Assembly: GCF_000526915.1 (NCBI RefSeq)
Contig: NZ_JAGZ01000002.1
Span: forward strand, 1-64,000
Length of the DNA: 64,000 bases
Reading direction: 5' to 3'
Origin: Mycobacterium genavense ATCC 51234
GTDB taxonomy: Bacteria; Actinomycetota; Actinomycetes; Mycobacteriales; Mycobacteriaceae
Of the stretch, positions 1-13,047 are shown in pieces; position 1 is the stretch's first letter; each line of letters begins with the position of its first letter. The notes under the pieces were generated by a model. It was not told the origin of the DNA. It saw only the letters and a program-made list of their open reading frames with translations, and did no database searches. A program made the translations under genes and the position numbers.

Positions 1-228
1 CTGGGCGTGTGCCGGCGACGACCCGGTCTTCCAGCCCACCAACGCCGCCACCGACCGCGCACCGGTCATCCCGCACAACCCATCACGGTCAATCTCGGCG
101 GTGATCGCCACCATGCGGGCATCAATGGCATTGCGCTGACCAGCCAACTCCGCCAACTCACCAAACAACACCTCCAACCGCTCCTTCGGGCTCACCACCA
201 CCGCCGAAGACGAAGCGATCGAAGACAT
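1..228 (-). CDS. 13E12 repeat family protein (DUF222/HNH type), N-terminal part
   Basis: The gene runs off the left edge, so only the first 76 codons are visible, starting at the ATG at 226-228. The translation starts MSSIASSSAVVVSPKERL and continues with ELAELAGQRNAIDARM and TAEIDRDGLCGMTGARS. This is the typical opening of the mycobacterial 13E12 repeat proteins: a DUF222 domain that is usually followed by a C-terminal HNH nuclease domain, which would lie outside the window. These genes occur in many copies in mycobacteria and behave like repetitive, possibly mobile or homing elements, but their function is unproven. The gene diverges from the kinase at 452. Family assignment is from recognised sequence pattern; completeness cannot be judged. 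Confidence 0.8.
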   Translation of the reverse strand, partial: MSSIASSSAVVVSPKERLEVLFGELAELAGQRNAIDARMVAITAEIDRDGLCGMTGARSVAALVGWKTGSSPAHAQ

Positions 229-451
229 AACCCCATCCTCACAACCGGCCACGACAAACCACGGCCCCAAACCCCTAACCCCCGAGCGCCCAGACGCGCC
301 TTATCCACAGCCACGAATTCATCCACAAACGCGCCCGACGGCAGCCACCTAAGAGTGGCCGGACAGCTGAGCCCGCATCTGTTCGGATTCCTAGCTGCGA
401 ACACCGCGTCGGGCTTATCGTGTCTTCGACCGTTGCCACCGGGAGGCTGAT

Positions 452-2215
452 ATGGACGGGACCCCGTTCGGGCGATACCGCTTGGTTGAGTTATTGGGTC
501 GCGGCGGTATGGGCGAAGTATGGCGGGCCCACGACACCGAAACCGACCGCATCGTTGCCATCAAGCTGTTGCCCGCCTTTCTGTCTGACGACGAGGAATT
601 CAAGCACCGCTTCCGCCGAGAGGCCCACGCGGCAGCGCGACTGAACGACCCGCACGTCATACCCATCCATAACTACGGCGAGATCGACAACCAGCTCTAT
701 GTCGATATGCGGCTGATCGACGGTCGCGACCTGCAAACTGCCCTTGCCGAAGGGCCTTTGGATCCCGCCCGCGCAGTGCGCATCATCGAGCAAGTCGCCA
801 TGGCGTTGCATGCCGCGCACAAGGTGGGATTGCTACATCGGGACATAAAGCCGTCCAACATCCTGCTCGACGACAACGACTTCGCTTATCTGATTGATTT
901 CGGGATCGCCCGTGCGATCGACGAGACGCGAATGACCAAGTCCGGCGACACAATCGGCACTTTCCAATACATCGCACCCGAGCGTCTAGACGCCCGGGCA
1001 GACGAGGACGCCCGCGCCGACATCTACTCGCTGGCCTGCGTCCTGTATGAATCCCTCACCGGAGAGCCACCTTTCCCCGGCAGCACTACCGCCCACCTGG
1101 TCACCGCACACCTCAACGCCCCGCCGCCTCGGCCCTCGACCATACGACCGGATGTGCCTCCGGCTGTCGATGACGTCATTGCGACCGGCATGGCCAAAGA
1201 CCCGAACCAGCGGTATGCCACCACCATCGAGCTAGCCAACGCCGCGACCGACGCCATCACCGCACCGATTGCCCGGCATCCCAAATCCCGCCCACAACAG
1301 CGGCTTTCGCGGCGAACACAGCGGCATCCATGCCGGTGACCGAACTTGCCGCCCAAGCATATGTCGTCGACCCCATCCCCGTGACAACCCAACACGGCCC
1401 GGTACCCGAGACCCCCACACCGCAACTCGCGCCGTGGTGGCGTCGCCAACGCCGCCCGGTGCAATTGGGCCTGATCGTCGCCTCGGTGGTAATCCTGGCC
1501 GTCGGCACCGGCATCGCGGGCTACGTGTTACGACCACATTCGCCCGCATCTTCAACCCGAGCGTCGCAACCCTCCACCGCTACTCACATCCCCCGCCGCC
1601 CACCCCGGCCGGGCCATCTCCTGTCGCGGAAGGTGCACTGGACGGGCTGCTGCTCAGCCCCGTCGACGTCAACACCGCGATGGGCGCCAACGGGATGATG
1701 GTCGTGCGCACGCTCACCGCAATGGGGACAACAGTGCCGACGTACCGGACAAGGCTTGCCGACCGATTGGCGGTCCGTTGCTAGCCCCGGTGTATGCGGA
1801 CAGCGGGTGGAGCGCCTTTCGTGAGCAGGTGCTGCGCGAGCCCGGCACCACCTGGACTCATCTCACCGATCAGGGTGTGGCGGTGTTTCACTCCGCGCAC
1901 GAGGCGGGCGCCTTCTTCGACTCCTCCGCCCAAAACTGGCCGGCTTGCACCAACCGACAGTTCATCAAGACGGTGACCGGCAGACCAGACATCGTGCGGA
2001 CCGTAGGGCCCGTCGTTAACACCAACGGCACTTTGAGCGCCAGCTTTACCGCCGCCGGTTCGACGTGGACTTGGCAAACCTGTCAGCGGGCGCTGACGGT
2101 GGCCAACAACGTCGTCGTTGACGTCGAAGCATCTAGTTCAAACCGGGCCGACTCCCAGTCCAACGACGGCGTCAACATCGCGCATCAGATCGCCGCCAAA
2201 ATACCCACCACATAG
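452..2215 (+). pseudogene. PknH-like serine/threonine protein kinase with sensor domain, three frameshifts
   Basis: The start ATG has a good ribosome site (GGGAGG, 6 nt upstream). Residues 1-260 form an intact Hanks-type kinase domain: glycine loop GRGGMGEV, Lys38, HRD at 129-131, DFG at 149-151 and APE near 175. The reading frame is then lost. The juxtamembrane linker and single membrane segment (LIVASVVILAVGTGIAGYV) lie one frame over, from about 1260. The start of the extracellular PknH-type sensor domain (GALDGLLLSPVDVNTAMGA) lies in the third frame, and the rest of that domain (from about 1724 to the stop) is back in the starting frame. Each shift equals loss of one base. The last is in a G run at 1724-1727, where five Gs would restore the frame. 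As read, a soluble kinase of 295 residues is made. Sensor kinases of this family respond to extracytoplasmic signals. Confidence 0.8.
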
Positions 2216-2254
2216 CAATGGGAGTCATACTCGCGATTGCGTCTGTCCGACGGC

Positions 2255-2941
2255 TCAGAAGTCGGAAACCCCGGCCTCGAACACCGCGTTGATGCCGGCC
2301 TTGGCGGCGGCCAGTGCGACCCGCGGCCCGTCGAGGAAGCGCCGCGCCCACACCGCGGCGGCGTCGTACACGTCGTCGGGGGCCACCATCTCGTCGATCA
2401 GGCCCAGCTCCAGCGCCTCCTCGGCGTCGACGAAGCGCCCGCTGAACGCCAGCTCCTTGGCTTTGCTCGCCCCGACCGCGCGGGTCAAGCGGGCCATACC
2501 CCCGGGGGTCCGGCCGGCGAGGATCTCGGTCGCCCCGAATTTCACGTTGTCACCGCTGATCCGCCAGTCCGCGGCCAGCGCCAGCGTCAGGCCCGCACCC
2601 AGCGCGTAACCGGTGACTGCGGCCACGGTCGGCTTCGGGATGGCCGCCACGGCGTCCATGGCCCGGGCGCGCACCCGCGCCGCGGCGTCCGCCTCGGCCG
2701 CGCTCAGCGTGGCCAGCTCGGGCATGTCATCGCCGGCCGAGAAGATTTCGTGGCCGCCGAACAAAATTACCGCGGCCACGTCGTCTAGTTCCCCCACCTC
2801 GGCAGCCGCGGCCGCGATCTCCCGGTATACCTGCCGGGTCATCGTGTTGGTCGGGGGCCGCGACACGAGCAGCACCGCCAGGCCGGCGTCCTGGGAGCCG
2901 TCACTGACCACGACGTGGACGAACTCGCTCAATGCCGCCAC
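2255..2941 (-). CDS. echA17: Enoyl-CoA hydratase/isomerase family protein, short C-terminus
   Basis: Crotonase-fold protein of 228 residues. The SAGDD segment ([12 protein letters not shown]) and the GYALGAGL oxyanion-hole region are present, and the overall sequence closely follows mycobacterial EchA17, which hydrates 2-enoyl-CoA in fatty-acid oxidation. It is the last gene of a run of minus-strand genes and its start overlaps the end of the NUDIX gene by 13 nt. The protein stops shortly after the sequence [11 protein letters not shown], about 25 residues earlier than I recall for EchA17, so the C-terminal helix that normally helps trimer packing is missing. Non-syntenic DNA starts immediately downstream, which suggests that the 3' end was cut off by a rearrangement. 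Confidence 0.85.
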   Translation of the reverse strand: MAALSEFVHVVVSDGSQDAGLAVLLVSRPPTNTMTRQVYREIAAAAAEVGELDDVAAVILFGGHEIFSAGDDMPELATLSAAEADAAARVRARAMDAVAAIPKPTVAAVTGYALGAGLTLALAADWRISGDNVKFGATEILAGRTPGGMARLTRAVGASKAKELAFSGRFVDAEEALELGLIDEMVAPDDVYDAAAVWARRFLDGPRVALAAAKAGINAVFEAGVSDF

Positions 2942-3744
2942 CCCATGCCGCTCATTTCCCGGGCCTGGTGGTAGCGGTCGGAGTCGAAGAACTCGAAGAT
3001 CCAGTTATCCCCCTGGATCTCCAAATGTGGTTGCACCGTGACGATTTGGCGTTCGACGGCCAGCACCTCGGCGATGGTACGGCCGGTCAGCGAGTCCAGC
3101 TGCGTCCAGGTCGGCGGCAGCAGGAAGCAACGCCCGGCCTCGAAGTCGTCGATCGCGGCCTGCGGAGTCGACCAGCCGGACTGGTCGGATTCGGTGTTCT
3201 CCCCGTCCGCCCGCTGCCCCTCCGGCAGGGCGCCGACGAAGAAGTAGGTGTCGTAGCGACGGGTGCGTTCGGCCTCCCGGGTGACCCAGTTCGTCCACGG
3301 CCGCAGCAGGTCCGAGCGCAAGACCAGGTTTTCGGTCCGCAGGAAGTCCGCGAACGACAGGGTCCGGTCGTCCAGGGCGCGGCGGGCGTCGGCGTAGACC
3401 GAAGCGTCGCCGACGATTTCGTCCGGCTCGTCGGCCGGACCGGCGAACAACACCCCGGACTCCTCGAACGTCTCCCGCGCCGCCGCGCACACCAGCGCCG
3501 CGGCCAGGTCGGTCTCGATGCCGAACCGCTGTGCCCACCAGTCCGGTGGCGGGCCGGCCCACGCGATATCGGCATTGCGGTCGCGGTCGTCGACGCCACC
3601 ACCGGGAAACACGATGACGCCGGGGGCGAACTCCATCTTCGAATGCCGGCGCATCAAAAAGACTTTCACGCCGCCGGGCACGTCGCGGACCAGCATCACG
3701 GTGGCCGCCGGTCGGGTCGGCAGCGGCTCGGGGGTGGTGCTCAT
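2929..3744 (-). CDS. NUDIX hydrolase family protein
   Basis: A 271-residue NUDIX protein that matches the Rv3040c position and family. The glycine pair (FPGGGVDD, near residue 45) is separated by an insertion of about 40 residues from the REXXEES segment ([15 protein letters not shown]). This layout is a common actinobacterial variant, with the metal-binding REXXEE part intact. NUDIX enzymes hydrolyse nucleoside diphosphates linked to another group; the substrate here is unknown. The gene overlaps the upstream ABC ATPase gene by 4 nt (ATGA) and overlaps echA17 by 13 nt, so the three are probably translated from one message. Confidence 0.85.
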   Translation of the reverse strand: MSTTPEPLPTRPAATVMLVRDVPGGVKVFLMRRHSKMEFAPGVIVFPGGGVDDRDRNADIAWAGPPPDWWAQRFGIETDLAAALVCAAARETFEESGVLFAGPADEPDEIVGDASVYADARRALDDRTLSFADFLRTENLVLRSDLLRPWTNWVTREAERTRRYDTYFFVGALPEGQRADGENTESDQSGWSTPQAAIDDFEAGRCFLLPPTWTQLDSLTGRTIAEVLAVERQIVTVQPHLEIQGDNWIFEFFDSDRYHQAREMSGMGWRH

Positions 3745-4637
3745 TCCGGCCTCCTCCGGTGCGCCGCGCGGGCACGGACGCGCCGCGCGAAGTACCGTCC
3801 GTCGATGATGTCCAGCGCGATCGACTGCCCGAAAGCGGCCGACAGATTCTCCGCCGTCAGCACATCGGACAGCAACCCCGCGGCCACCACCGCACCCTCC
3901 GACAGCAGCATACAGTGGCTGAAGCCGGGCGGCACCTCCTCGACGTGGTGAGTGACCAGAACCAGCGCCGGCGCGTCGGGGTCCGCGGCCAGGTCGGCCA
4001 GCCGCGACACCAGTTCCTCACGGCCACCCAGGTCCAGACCGGCGGCGGGTTCGTCGAGCAACAGCAGCTCGGGGTCGGTCATCAGCGCGCGGGCGATCAG
4101 CACCCGTTTGCGTTCCCCTTCGGACAAGGTCCCGTAGGTGCGATCGGCCAGATGCTCGGCGCCCAGGCTCTCGAGCATGTCGACGGCGCGCTGATGATCG
4201 ACGTTTTCGTAGCGTTCTCGCCAGCGGCCCAGCACCGCGTAGCCGGCCGAGATGACCAAGTCGCGCACGATTTCGTCGGTGGGGATGCGCTGCGCCAAAG
4301 CCGAAGAGCTGAGCCCGATCCGGGCCTTCAACTCCGACACGTCGACTCGGCCCAGCTTTTCGCCGAGCACGAACGCGATGCCGGTCGACGGGTGCTCGGC
4401 CGCCGCGGCAATGCGCAGCAGCGACGTCTTGCCCGCCCCGTTGGGGCCGATGATCACCCACCGTTCGTCGAGCTCGACCGCCCAATCCAGTGGTCCGACC
4501 ATGACGTGCTCGCCGCGTCGCAGCGAGACGTTTCGGAAGTCGATTAACAGATCGGGATCGGCCACGGGGCTGTCTGTTTCAGCGTCAGTTTCGGGGCCGG
4601 TTTCGGGCACCCGATCATCGTGCCGCATGCCTCGCAA
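3741..4637 (-). CDS. ABC transporter ATP-binding protein
   Basis: A stand-alone ABC ATPase of 298 residues, equivalent to Rv3041c. The Walker A motif (GPNGAGKTS), signature (LSEGERKR), Walker B (LLLLDEPAAGLD) and switch histidine (LVTHHVEEV) are all present, so it should bind and hydrolyse ATP. No permease gene is adjacent, so the transported substrate, or even whether it is a transporter rather than a soluble ABC protein, cannot be stated. It resembles the ModF/YbbA-like single-ATPase group. The gene follows serB2 with only 7 nt between them and overlaps the NUDIX gene by 4 nt. A shorter start within the first 30 acidic residues is possible. Confidence 0.85.
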   Translation of the reverse strand: MRGMRHDDRVPETGPETDAETDSPVADPDLLIDFRNVSLRRGEHVMVGPLDWAVELDERWVIIGPNGAGKTSLLRIAAAAEHPSTGIAFVLGEKLGRVDVSELKARIGLSSSALAQRIPTDEIVRDLVISAGYAVLGRWRERYENVDHQRAVDMLESLGAEHLADRTYGTLSEGERKRVLIARALMTDPELLLLDEPAAGLDLGGREELVSRLADLAADPDAPALVLVTHHVEEVPPGFSHCMLLSEGAVVAAGLLSDVLTAENLSAAFGQSIALDIIDGRYFARRVRARAAHRRRPE

Positions 4638-4644
4638 GCGCGTC

Positions 4645-5883
<1,239 letters not shown>

Positions 5884-5893
5884 CTATGAACCC

Positions 5894-7672
<1,779 letters not shown>

Positions 7673-7803
7673 CTACCGAATCTTAGCTCCCTATCAAGCC
7701 GCTGGCAGTGCTGGTCCTACAAACTGTCGTAATTGGTTCATCGGGGGCGCCCGGGCGCGTCGGCAGACCGGGTTCCAGCTGGCCAGATGTTAGCGTCGAC
7801 TGC

Positions 7804-8919
7804 GTGCAATCCGGCCACAGGCGACGCTTCGTTGGACGTCTGATGGCCGTCGCAGCGATCGCGGCAGCCGCGATCGCGACGGGCAGCGGCTGCGGCTCCG
7901 GACAGTCCGGCCCCAAGGGGCCCTCGACGCGGTCGCTGGTCACCCCCACCACCCAGATCGCGGGCGCGGGGGTGCTCGGCAACGACCGCAAGCCCGACGA
8001 GTCGTGCGCGCGCGACGCGGCCCCGGCCGACGCGGGCCCCGCGACCCGGCAGGCCCACAACGCCGCGGGACTCACTCCGGAGGTGGTCCAGGTACCCGCG
8101 GAGGCCCAGCGCATCGTGGTGCTCGCCGGCGATCAGCTCGACGCGCTGTGCGCGCTCGGCCTGCAGTCTCGCATCGTCGCCGCCGCCCTGCCCGACGGCT
8201 CGTCGAGTCAGCCGGCCTATCTGGGCGAGGCCGTGCACGCCCTGCCCGGGGTCGGCGCCCGCGGCAATCCCGACCTGCGCGCGATCGCCGCGCTGCACCC
8301 GGACCTCATTCTGGGCTCGGTCGCGCTGACGCCGCGGACGTATCCGGGGCTCGCGGCGATCGCGCCGACGGTGTTCACCGGCGCACCCGGTGCGGCCTGG
8401 CAGGACAACCTGCGCATCATCGGCGACGCGACGGCGCGCCGCGGCGCGGTCGACGGGCTGATCAACGGTTTCGCCCAGCGCGCCAACCAGATCGGCGCCT
8501 CCCACGACGCGGCTCATTTCCAGGCGTCGGTTGTTCAGTTGACCGTCAACAGCATGCGGATCTTCGGCGCCAACAATTTTCCGGCCAGCGTGCTCAGGGC
8601 GGTCGGGGTGGACCGGCCGGCGTCGCAGCGGTTCACCGACAAGCCCTACGTCGAGATCGGCGCGACCGACGCCGACCTGGCCAAGAATCCGGATTTCTCG
8701 GCGGCCGAAGCCGACGTCATCTACATGTCCTGCGCCGATCGCGCCGCCGCCGACCGCGCCGCGACGATCTTGGATAGTGCCCCGTGGCGCAAACTGTCCG
8801 CCAACCGGGACAACCGTGCCTACATCGTCAACGACGAGGTATGGCAGACCGGCGAGGGTGTGATCGCGGCCCGAGGCATCGTCGACGACCTGCGCCTGGT
8901 CAACGCCGCGATCAACTAG
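7804..8919 (+). CDS. fecB: Iron-siderophore-type periplasmic binding lipoprotein FecB
   Basis: Exported solute-binding protein of the iron(III)-dicitrate/siderophore family, 371 residues from the GTG at 7804. The N-terminus has an Arg-rich n-region (GHRRR), a hydrophobic stretch of alanines and a Cys in ATGSGCGSG, consistent with a lipoprotein signal although the lipobox is weak. The remainder (VPAEAQRIVVLAGDQLDAL, then PDLRAIAALHPDLILGS) is a two-lobe class III binding fold. It corresponds to Rv3044. An alternative start is the ATG at 7843, giving nearly the M. tuberculosis length. It lies divergent from ctaD. No permease gene is nearby, as in M. tuberculosis. Confidence 0.9.
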   Translation: MQSGHRRRFVGRLMAVAAIAAAAIATGSGCGSGQSGPKGPSTRSLVTPTTQIAGAGVLGNDRKPDESCARDAAPADAGPATRQAHNAAGLTPEVVQVPAEAQRIVVLAGDQLDALCALGLQSRIVAAALPDGSSSQPAYLGEAVHALPGVGARGNPDLRAIAALHPDLILGSVALTPRTYPGLAAIAPTVFTGAPGAAWQDNLRIIGDATARRGAVDGLINGFAQRANQIGASHDAAHFQASVVQLTVNSMRIFGANNFPASVLRAVGVDRPASQRFTDKPYVEIGATDADLAKNPDFSAAEADVIYMSCADRAAADRAATILDSAPWRKLSANRDNRAYIVNDEVWQTGEGVIAARGIVDDLRLVNAAIN

Positions 8920-8990
8920 CGGCGGCCGGTCCGGTCGGCACACATCGTCATAAGCTCATGTGTGACCAAGCTCGATTGGCCTGAAACCTT

Positions 8991-9009
8991 TACCTTAGGT
9001 AAGCTTTTC
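8991..9009 (+). promoter_or_regulatory. Possible metal-regulator site upstream of adhC (IdeR-like half-site)
   Basis: TTAGGTAAGC at 8995-9004 fits one half of the IdeR consensus TWAGGTWAGSCTWACCTWA at all ten positions, but the second half is poor. The shorter near-palindrome TTACCT-T-AGGTAA at 8990-9002 overlaps it. It lies 37 nt upstream of the adhC start and 70 nt downstream of fecB. This is a weak prediction. Confidence 0.25.
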
Positions 9010-9040
9010 TAGGACGCAACCGAATCGAAGAGGGATCGCT

Positions 9041-10081
9041 ATGAGCACTGTTTCCGCGTATGCCGCCACTTCGGCGACGGAGCCGCTGACCAAGACCACC
9101 ATCACCCGCCGCGATCCGGGTCCGCACGACGTGGCGATCGACATCAAGTTCGCGGGCATCTGCCACTCCGACATCCACACCGCGAGATCCGAATGGGGCG
9201 TGCCGAACTACCCCGTGGTCGTGGGACACGAGATCGCCGGCGTGGTGACCGCCGTCGGCGCGGAAGTGACCAAGCACAAGGTGGGCGACCACGTCGGCGT
9301 GGGCTGCATGGTGAACTCGTGCGGCAAGTGCAGCAGCTGCAAGGCCGGGCTCGAGCAGTACTGCAAGCGGGGCGCGATCTTCACCTACAACTCCACCGAC
9401 AAGGACGGCACCCCGACGATGGGTGGCTACAGCCAGGCGATCGTCGTCGACGAGAACTTCGTCCTGCGCATCCCTAATTCGCTGCCGCTGGACAAGGCGG
9501 CATCGCTGCTGTGCGCGGGCATCACGCTGTTCTCCCCGCTGCGCCACTGGAAGGCCGGGCCGGGCACGCGGCTGGGGATCATCGGCCTCGGCGGCCTGGG
9601 CCACATGGGCGTCAAGCTGGGCGCGGCGATGGGCGCCGAGGTGACCGTGCTGTCGCAGTCGCTGAAGAAGATGGAGGATGGGCTGCGGCTGGGCGCCAGC
9701 CACTACTACGCCACCGCCGAGCGTGACACCTTCAAGAAGTTGCGCAGCAGCTTCGACCTGATCCTGAACACGGTCTCAGCGAACCTCAAGCTCGACGACT
9801 ACGTGAGCCTGCTCGACGTCGACGGCACGCTCGTCGAATTGGGCATCCCCGAGCACCCGATGGAGATCGGGGCGTTCCCGCTGGCGCTGGCACGCCGCAG
9901 CCTGTCCGGCTCGAACATCGGCGGCATCGCGGAAACCCAGGAGATGCTCGACTTCTGCGCCGAGCACCAGGTGACCCCCGAAATCGAAGTCATCGAAGCG
10001 GATTACGTCAACGAGGCCTACGAGCGGGTGCTCGCCAGCGATGTGCGCTACCGCTTCGTCATCGACATCTCGACCTTATGA
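9041..10081 (+). CDS. adhC: Zinc-dependent NADP alcohol dehydrogenase
   Basis: A 346-residue medium-chain dehydrogenase equivalent to Rv3045. Catalytic zinc ligands are in [11 protein letters not shown] and GHEIAGVV. The structural zinc lobe has four cysteines ([17 protein letters not shown]) and the nucleotide-binding turn is GLGGLGHMG. The cinnamyl-alcohol-dehydrogenase-like subgroup reduces aliphatic and aromatic aldehydes with NADPH. A clear ribosome site (AGAGGGA) precedes the ATG. It is transcribed alone; the next gene is convergent and overlaps its stop by 6 nt. Confidence 0.93.
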   Translation: MSTVSAYAATSATEPLTKTTITRRDPGPHDVAIDIKFAGICHSDIHTARSEWGVPNYPVVVGHEIAGVVTAVGAEVTKHKVGDHVGVGCMVNSCGKCSSCKAGLEQYCKRGAIFTYNSTDKDGTPTMGGYSQAIVVDENFVLRIPNSLPLDKAASLLCAGITLFSPLRHWKAGPGTRLGIIGLGGLGHMGVKLGAAMGAEVTVLSQSLKKMEDGLRLGASHYYATAERDTFKKLRSSFDLILNTVSANLKLDDYVSLLDVDGTLVELGIPEHPMEIGAFPLALARRSLSGSNIGGIAETQEMLDFCAEHQVTPEIEVIEADYVNEAYERVLASDVRYRFVIDISTL

Positions 10082-10495
10082 GACGCCCTCGGCCAGGTCG
10101 TCGCGGCGCCACGCGATTTCTTCCGTAGCGGCGACGTGCTCGTCGTCGGGGGCTACCGCACTGACACTGATACCGGCCAGCGGCCAGCCGGCGGCGGCCA
10201 GCGTGGCGGCCACCCGCTGAATGTTCTCTTTGCCCGGGTCGTGGTGGGTGGTCTTGGTGATGAACTCGGCGATCACTTCCTTGCTGACGACGCCGTCAAC
10301 TCCCGGCTGGGATTCCTTCGCGGCGATGTTGTGAGCAACCTCTTCGAGCTGCTCCTGGGTCAAAGGGGTGCTCCGCAGCAGGGCGAACAACGCGACCTGG
10401 TCGGGGCCGGGGACACCTTGCGGGTAGCCGACGTCCAGCCAGCGGATCACTGACTTGAGGAATTTCGCGTGCTTATGAGAGTGATGTTCCGACAC
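10076..10495 (-). CDS. DUF3349 domain protein
   Basis: A 139-residue protein of the mycobacterial DUF3349 family, equivalent to Rv3046c. The conserved core includes [18 protein letters not shown], then [16 protein letters not shown] and later [18 protein letters not shown], which form a small helical domain of unknown function. I chose the GTG at 10495, so the protein starts [13 protein letters not shown]; a longer frame exists to 10552 but lacks a better ribosome site. The gene is convergent with adhC and overlaps its end by 6 nt. Confidence 0.8.
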   Translation of the reverse strand: MSEHHSHKHAKFLKSVIRWLDVGYPQGVPGPDQVALFALLRSTPLTQEQLEEVAHNIAAKESQPGVDGVVSKEVIAEFITKTTHHDPGKENIQRVAATLAAAGWPLAGISVSAVAPDDEHVAATEEIAWRRDDLAEGVS

Positions 10496-10704
10496 CCCAT
10501 CAGTTTCATGGTAGGGACGCTGCCGTGGCGTCCGACCATGGTGACTATTCACATGCCGTTCACGACCAGAACATCTGGTGCTTGGAATCCAGCGGTCGGC
10601 ATTCGGAGGCCGATTGGGCAGGATCGGTTCTCTTTGCGGCTCCAGCGAACTACGATAAGCGAGCCGACAACGGCCCGGGCCCTGCCCGGAAGAACGGAGT
10701 GGTC

Positions 10705-10819
10705 ATGTCTGGTCTTACGAGCAAACTCCTGGTCGCCTTGGTCCTCGTTCGCCGCGTCCGCGACCGCGGGATGCACAATCGACTGCCCGGACGGCATGGG
10801 AGTCTGCGGCATTAGCTAA
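10705..10819 (+). pseudogene. Candidate small secreted Cys-containing peptide, frameshifted
   Basis: A short gene of about 38 codons. It starts at ATG 10705 (GGAG about 6 nt upstream) with MSGLTSKLLVALVLV, then continues in the next frame from about 10748 as FAASATAGCTIDCPDGMGVC up to TAA at 10817-10819. Joined, it reads as a signal peptide ending in Ala-x-Ala followed by a roughly 16-residue mature peptide with three cysteines. Removing one base near 10747 joins the frames. I do not recognise a family. It could be a real small exported peptide with one indel, or chance. Confidence 0.35.
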
Positions 10820-10986
10820 AGCCTCCCACTACCGGCGACGCCCGCCCCCGGCGTGCGGCGCATGCGGTTGACCGCGACCACGCGTCTTTGACGATTTGGT
10901 ATGACGACCGCCTGTGCCATGGGGCGGGAGGCTATCGGCGAGGCGCCGAAGACCGCGCGAAATGTGCGCATCCAGCTAGTTGCGGA

Positions 10987-11475
10987 TTAACCGTTCTCCT
11001 CGCGGAGAGCCTGCATCGCCAAATTGTTGAGCAATTGCCGCCCGGCTTCGGTGCGTAACTGGGGCAGCATCGCGGAGACGACGCCGGCGGCGGTGAGCCC
11101 GAGACGGATCAGGCCGTCGGGCGCGGTGTCAGCGTCGCGGATCACGTCGTACTCGGCGCTCAGATCTTCCGCGTGTTGTGCCATCGTGATCCGGGCCACC
11201 AGTCGATTGTCACGGTCGAGATCGAACTCGTCGGCCGCGGACGCCGCGGTCAGGGTTTGGCCGATCTCGGAGATCTCGTGCGGATCGCACAGCTGAGCCA
11301 CCAGCTGCCAGAAGATCGGCACGGTGGCGCGGATCAGCTGCGGCAACCGGCCGGTGGGCAGCACCTCGTCGTCGATGATGACGCGCATGCCGGCTTCGTC
11401 GCCGCGCTCGCCGTGCTGGATCAGCGCCAACGCGCGACGGAAGTCCGCCGCCCCCACGGGCCCGTCACTGCTCAC
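10987..11475 (-). CDS. Hypothetical protein
   Basis: A 162-residue soluble protein that I do not recognise. It begins at a GTG preceded by AGGA at a suitable distance. The N-terminal part, ADFRRALALIQHGERGDEAG, and the strongly acidic middle are followed by a helical C-terminus ending LLNNLAMQALREENG. There is no signal peptide or membrane segment and no cysteine cluster. The frame stays open upstream to 11637, but that extension is basic and low in similarity to coding sequence. The gene lies between the DUF3349 gene and nrdF2 on the same strand; no partner suggests its function. Confidence 0.6.
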   Translation of the reverse strand: MSSDGPVGAADFRRALALIQHGERGDEAGMRVIIDDEVLPTGRLPQLIRATVPIFWQLVAQLCDPHEISEIGQTLTAASAADEFDLDRDNRLVARITMAQHAEDLSAEYDVIRDADTAPDGLIRLGLTAAGVVSAMLPQLRTEAGRQLLNNLAMQALREENG

Positions 11476-11667
11476 CGGTCCATCCTGCCCCGAGACGCGA
11501 ATCGGCGTGCGCGACGGCGCCGCAGAAAGGTCGCGTAACTTTAACCCCTGCGACACCCCTCGGCGAGTCGTCACCATGGTTTCGGTGTCGCGATGTGGCG
11601 TTCGCACCCGGCCAACGTCAATAACCCTGCAGGACAACAGGTTCCACCCGGACCGACCAGTCTTGGG

Positions 11668-11808
11668 ATGATGACAGCCTCGCCGATTGCGGGTGCCGGC
11701 TACGAGATGACTTGTGTCGGCAGATACCCCGCGTATTTCAACGATGGCTCGACCAAGATCTCAACGCGCTGCCACGGCGGCGACAACGCGGAGGTAATCA
11801 TCTGGTGA
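11668..11808 (+). CDS. Possible small protein or 3' remnant of a secreted protein
   Basis: A 46-codon frame with two cysteines in the stretch GYEMTCVGRYPAYFNDGSTK and then STRCHGGDNAEV. Composition is plausible for the end of a disulfide-bonded exported protein, but there is no signal peptide and the ribosome site (GGG) is weak. It lies tail to tail with nrdF2. It may be noise or the remnant of a decayed gene. Confidence 0.25.
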   Translation: MMTASPIAGAGYEMTCVGRYPAYFNDGSTKISTRCHGGDNAEVIIW

Positions 11809-11839
11809 CCCCGCCAGGTTGACTGCCTAACCTGCCGCT

Positions 11840-12826
<987 letters not shown>

Positions 12827-12875
12827 TCACACACCAAATTGGCTGCTGGACTGTTTGCTGTTGCTTGGACCACAA

Positions 12876-12923
12876 ACACTACCCCTGGGGGCCGACAAGC
12901 CGGTGCAACACAACAACTTGTGT
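12876..12923 (-). promoter_or_regulatory. Tandem NrdR-like boxes upstream of nrdF2
   Basis: Box 12908-12923, ACACAACAACTTGTGT, matches 13 of 16 positions of the NrdR consensus acaCwAtATaTwGtgt. A weaker box, ACACTACCCCTGGGGG, starts at 12876, exactly 32 bp away. NrdR sites normally come as pairs about three helical turns apart. The same pattern and spacing occur upstream of nrdH in this window. Confidence 0.6.
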
Positions 12924-13047
12924 CTCCGTGTCGTGACGTTCAATCCAATCCGGCCTCTCGCAAGGGGTCGTGAGTCCGCCTCCGGGGCGCTCAGCGCGAT
13001 CTCGATGACCCTTTGCAGCACCCTCCGTTAGATGTGCCATTTGGTAC

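Noticed and set aside
7..450. Long plus-strand frame at the left edge
   Set aside because: It is the antisense shadow of the 13E12-family gene on the minus strand and runs into the kinase promoter; composition is Arg/Pro/His-rich and lacks any domain.
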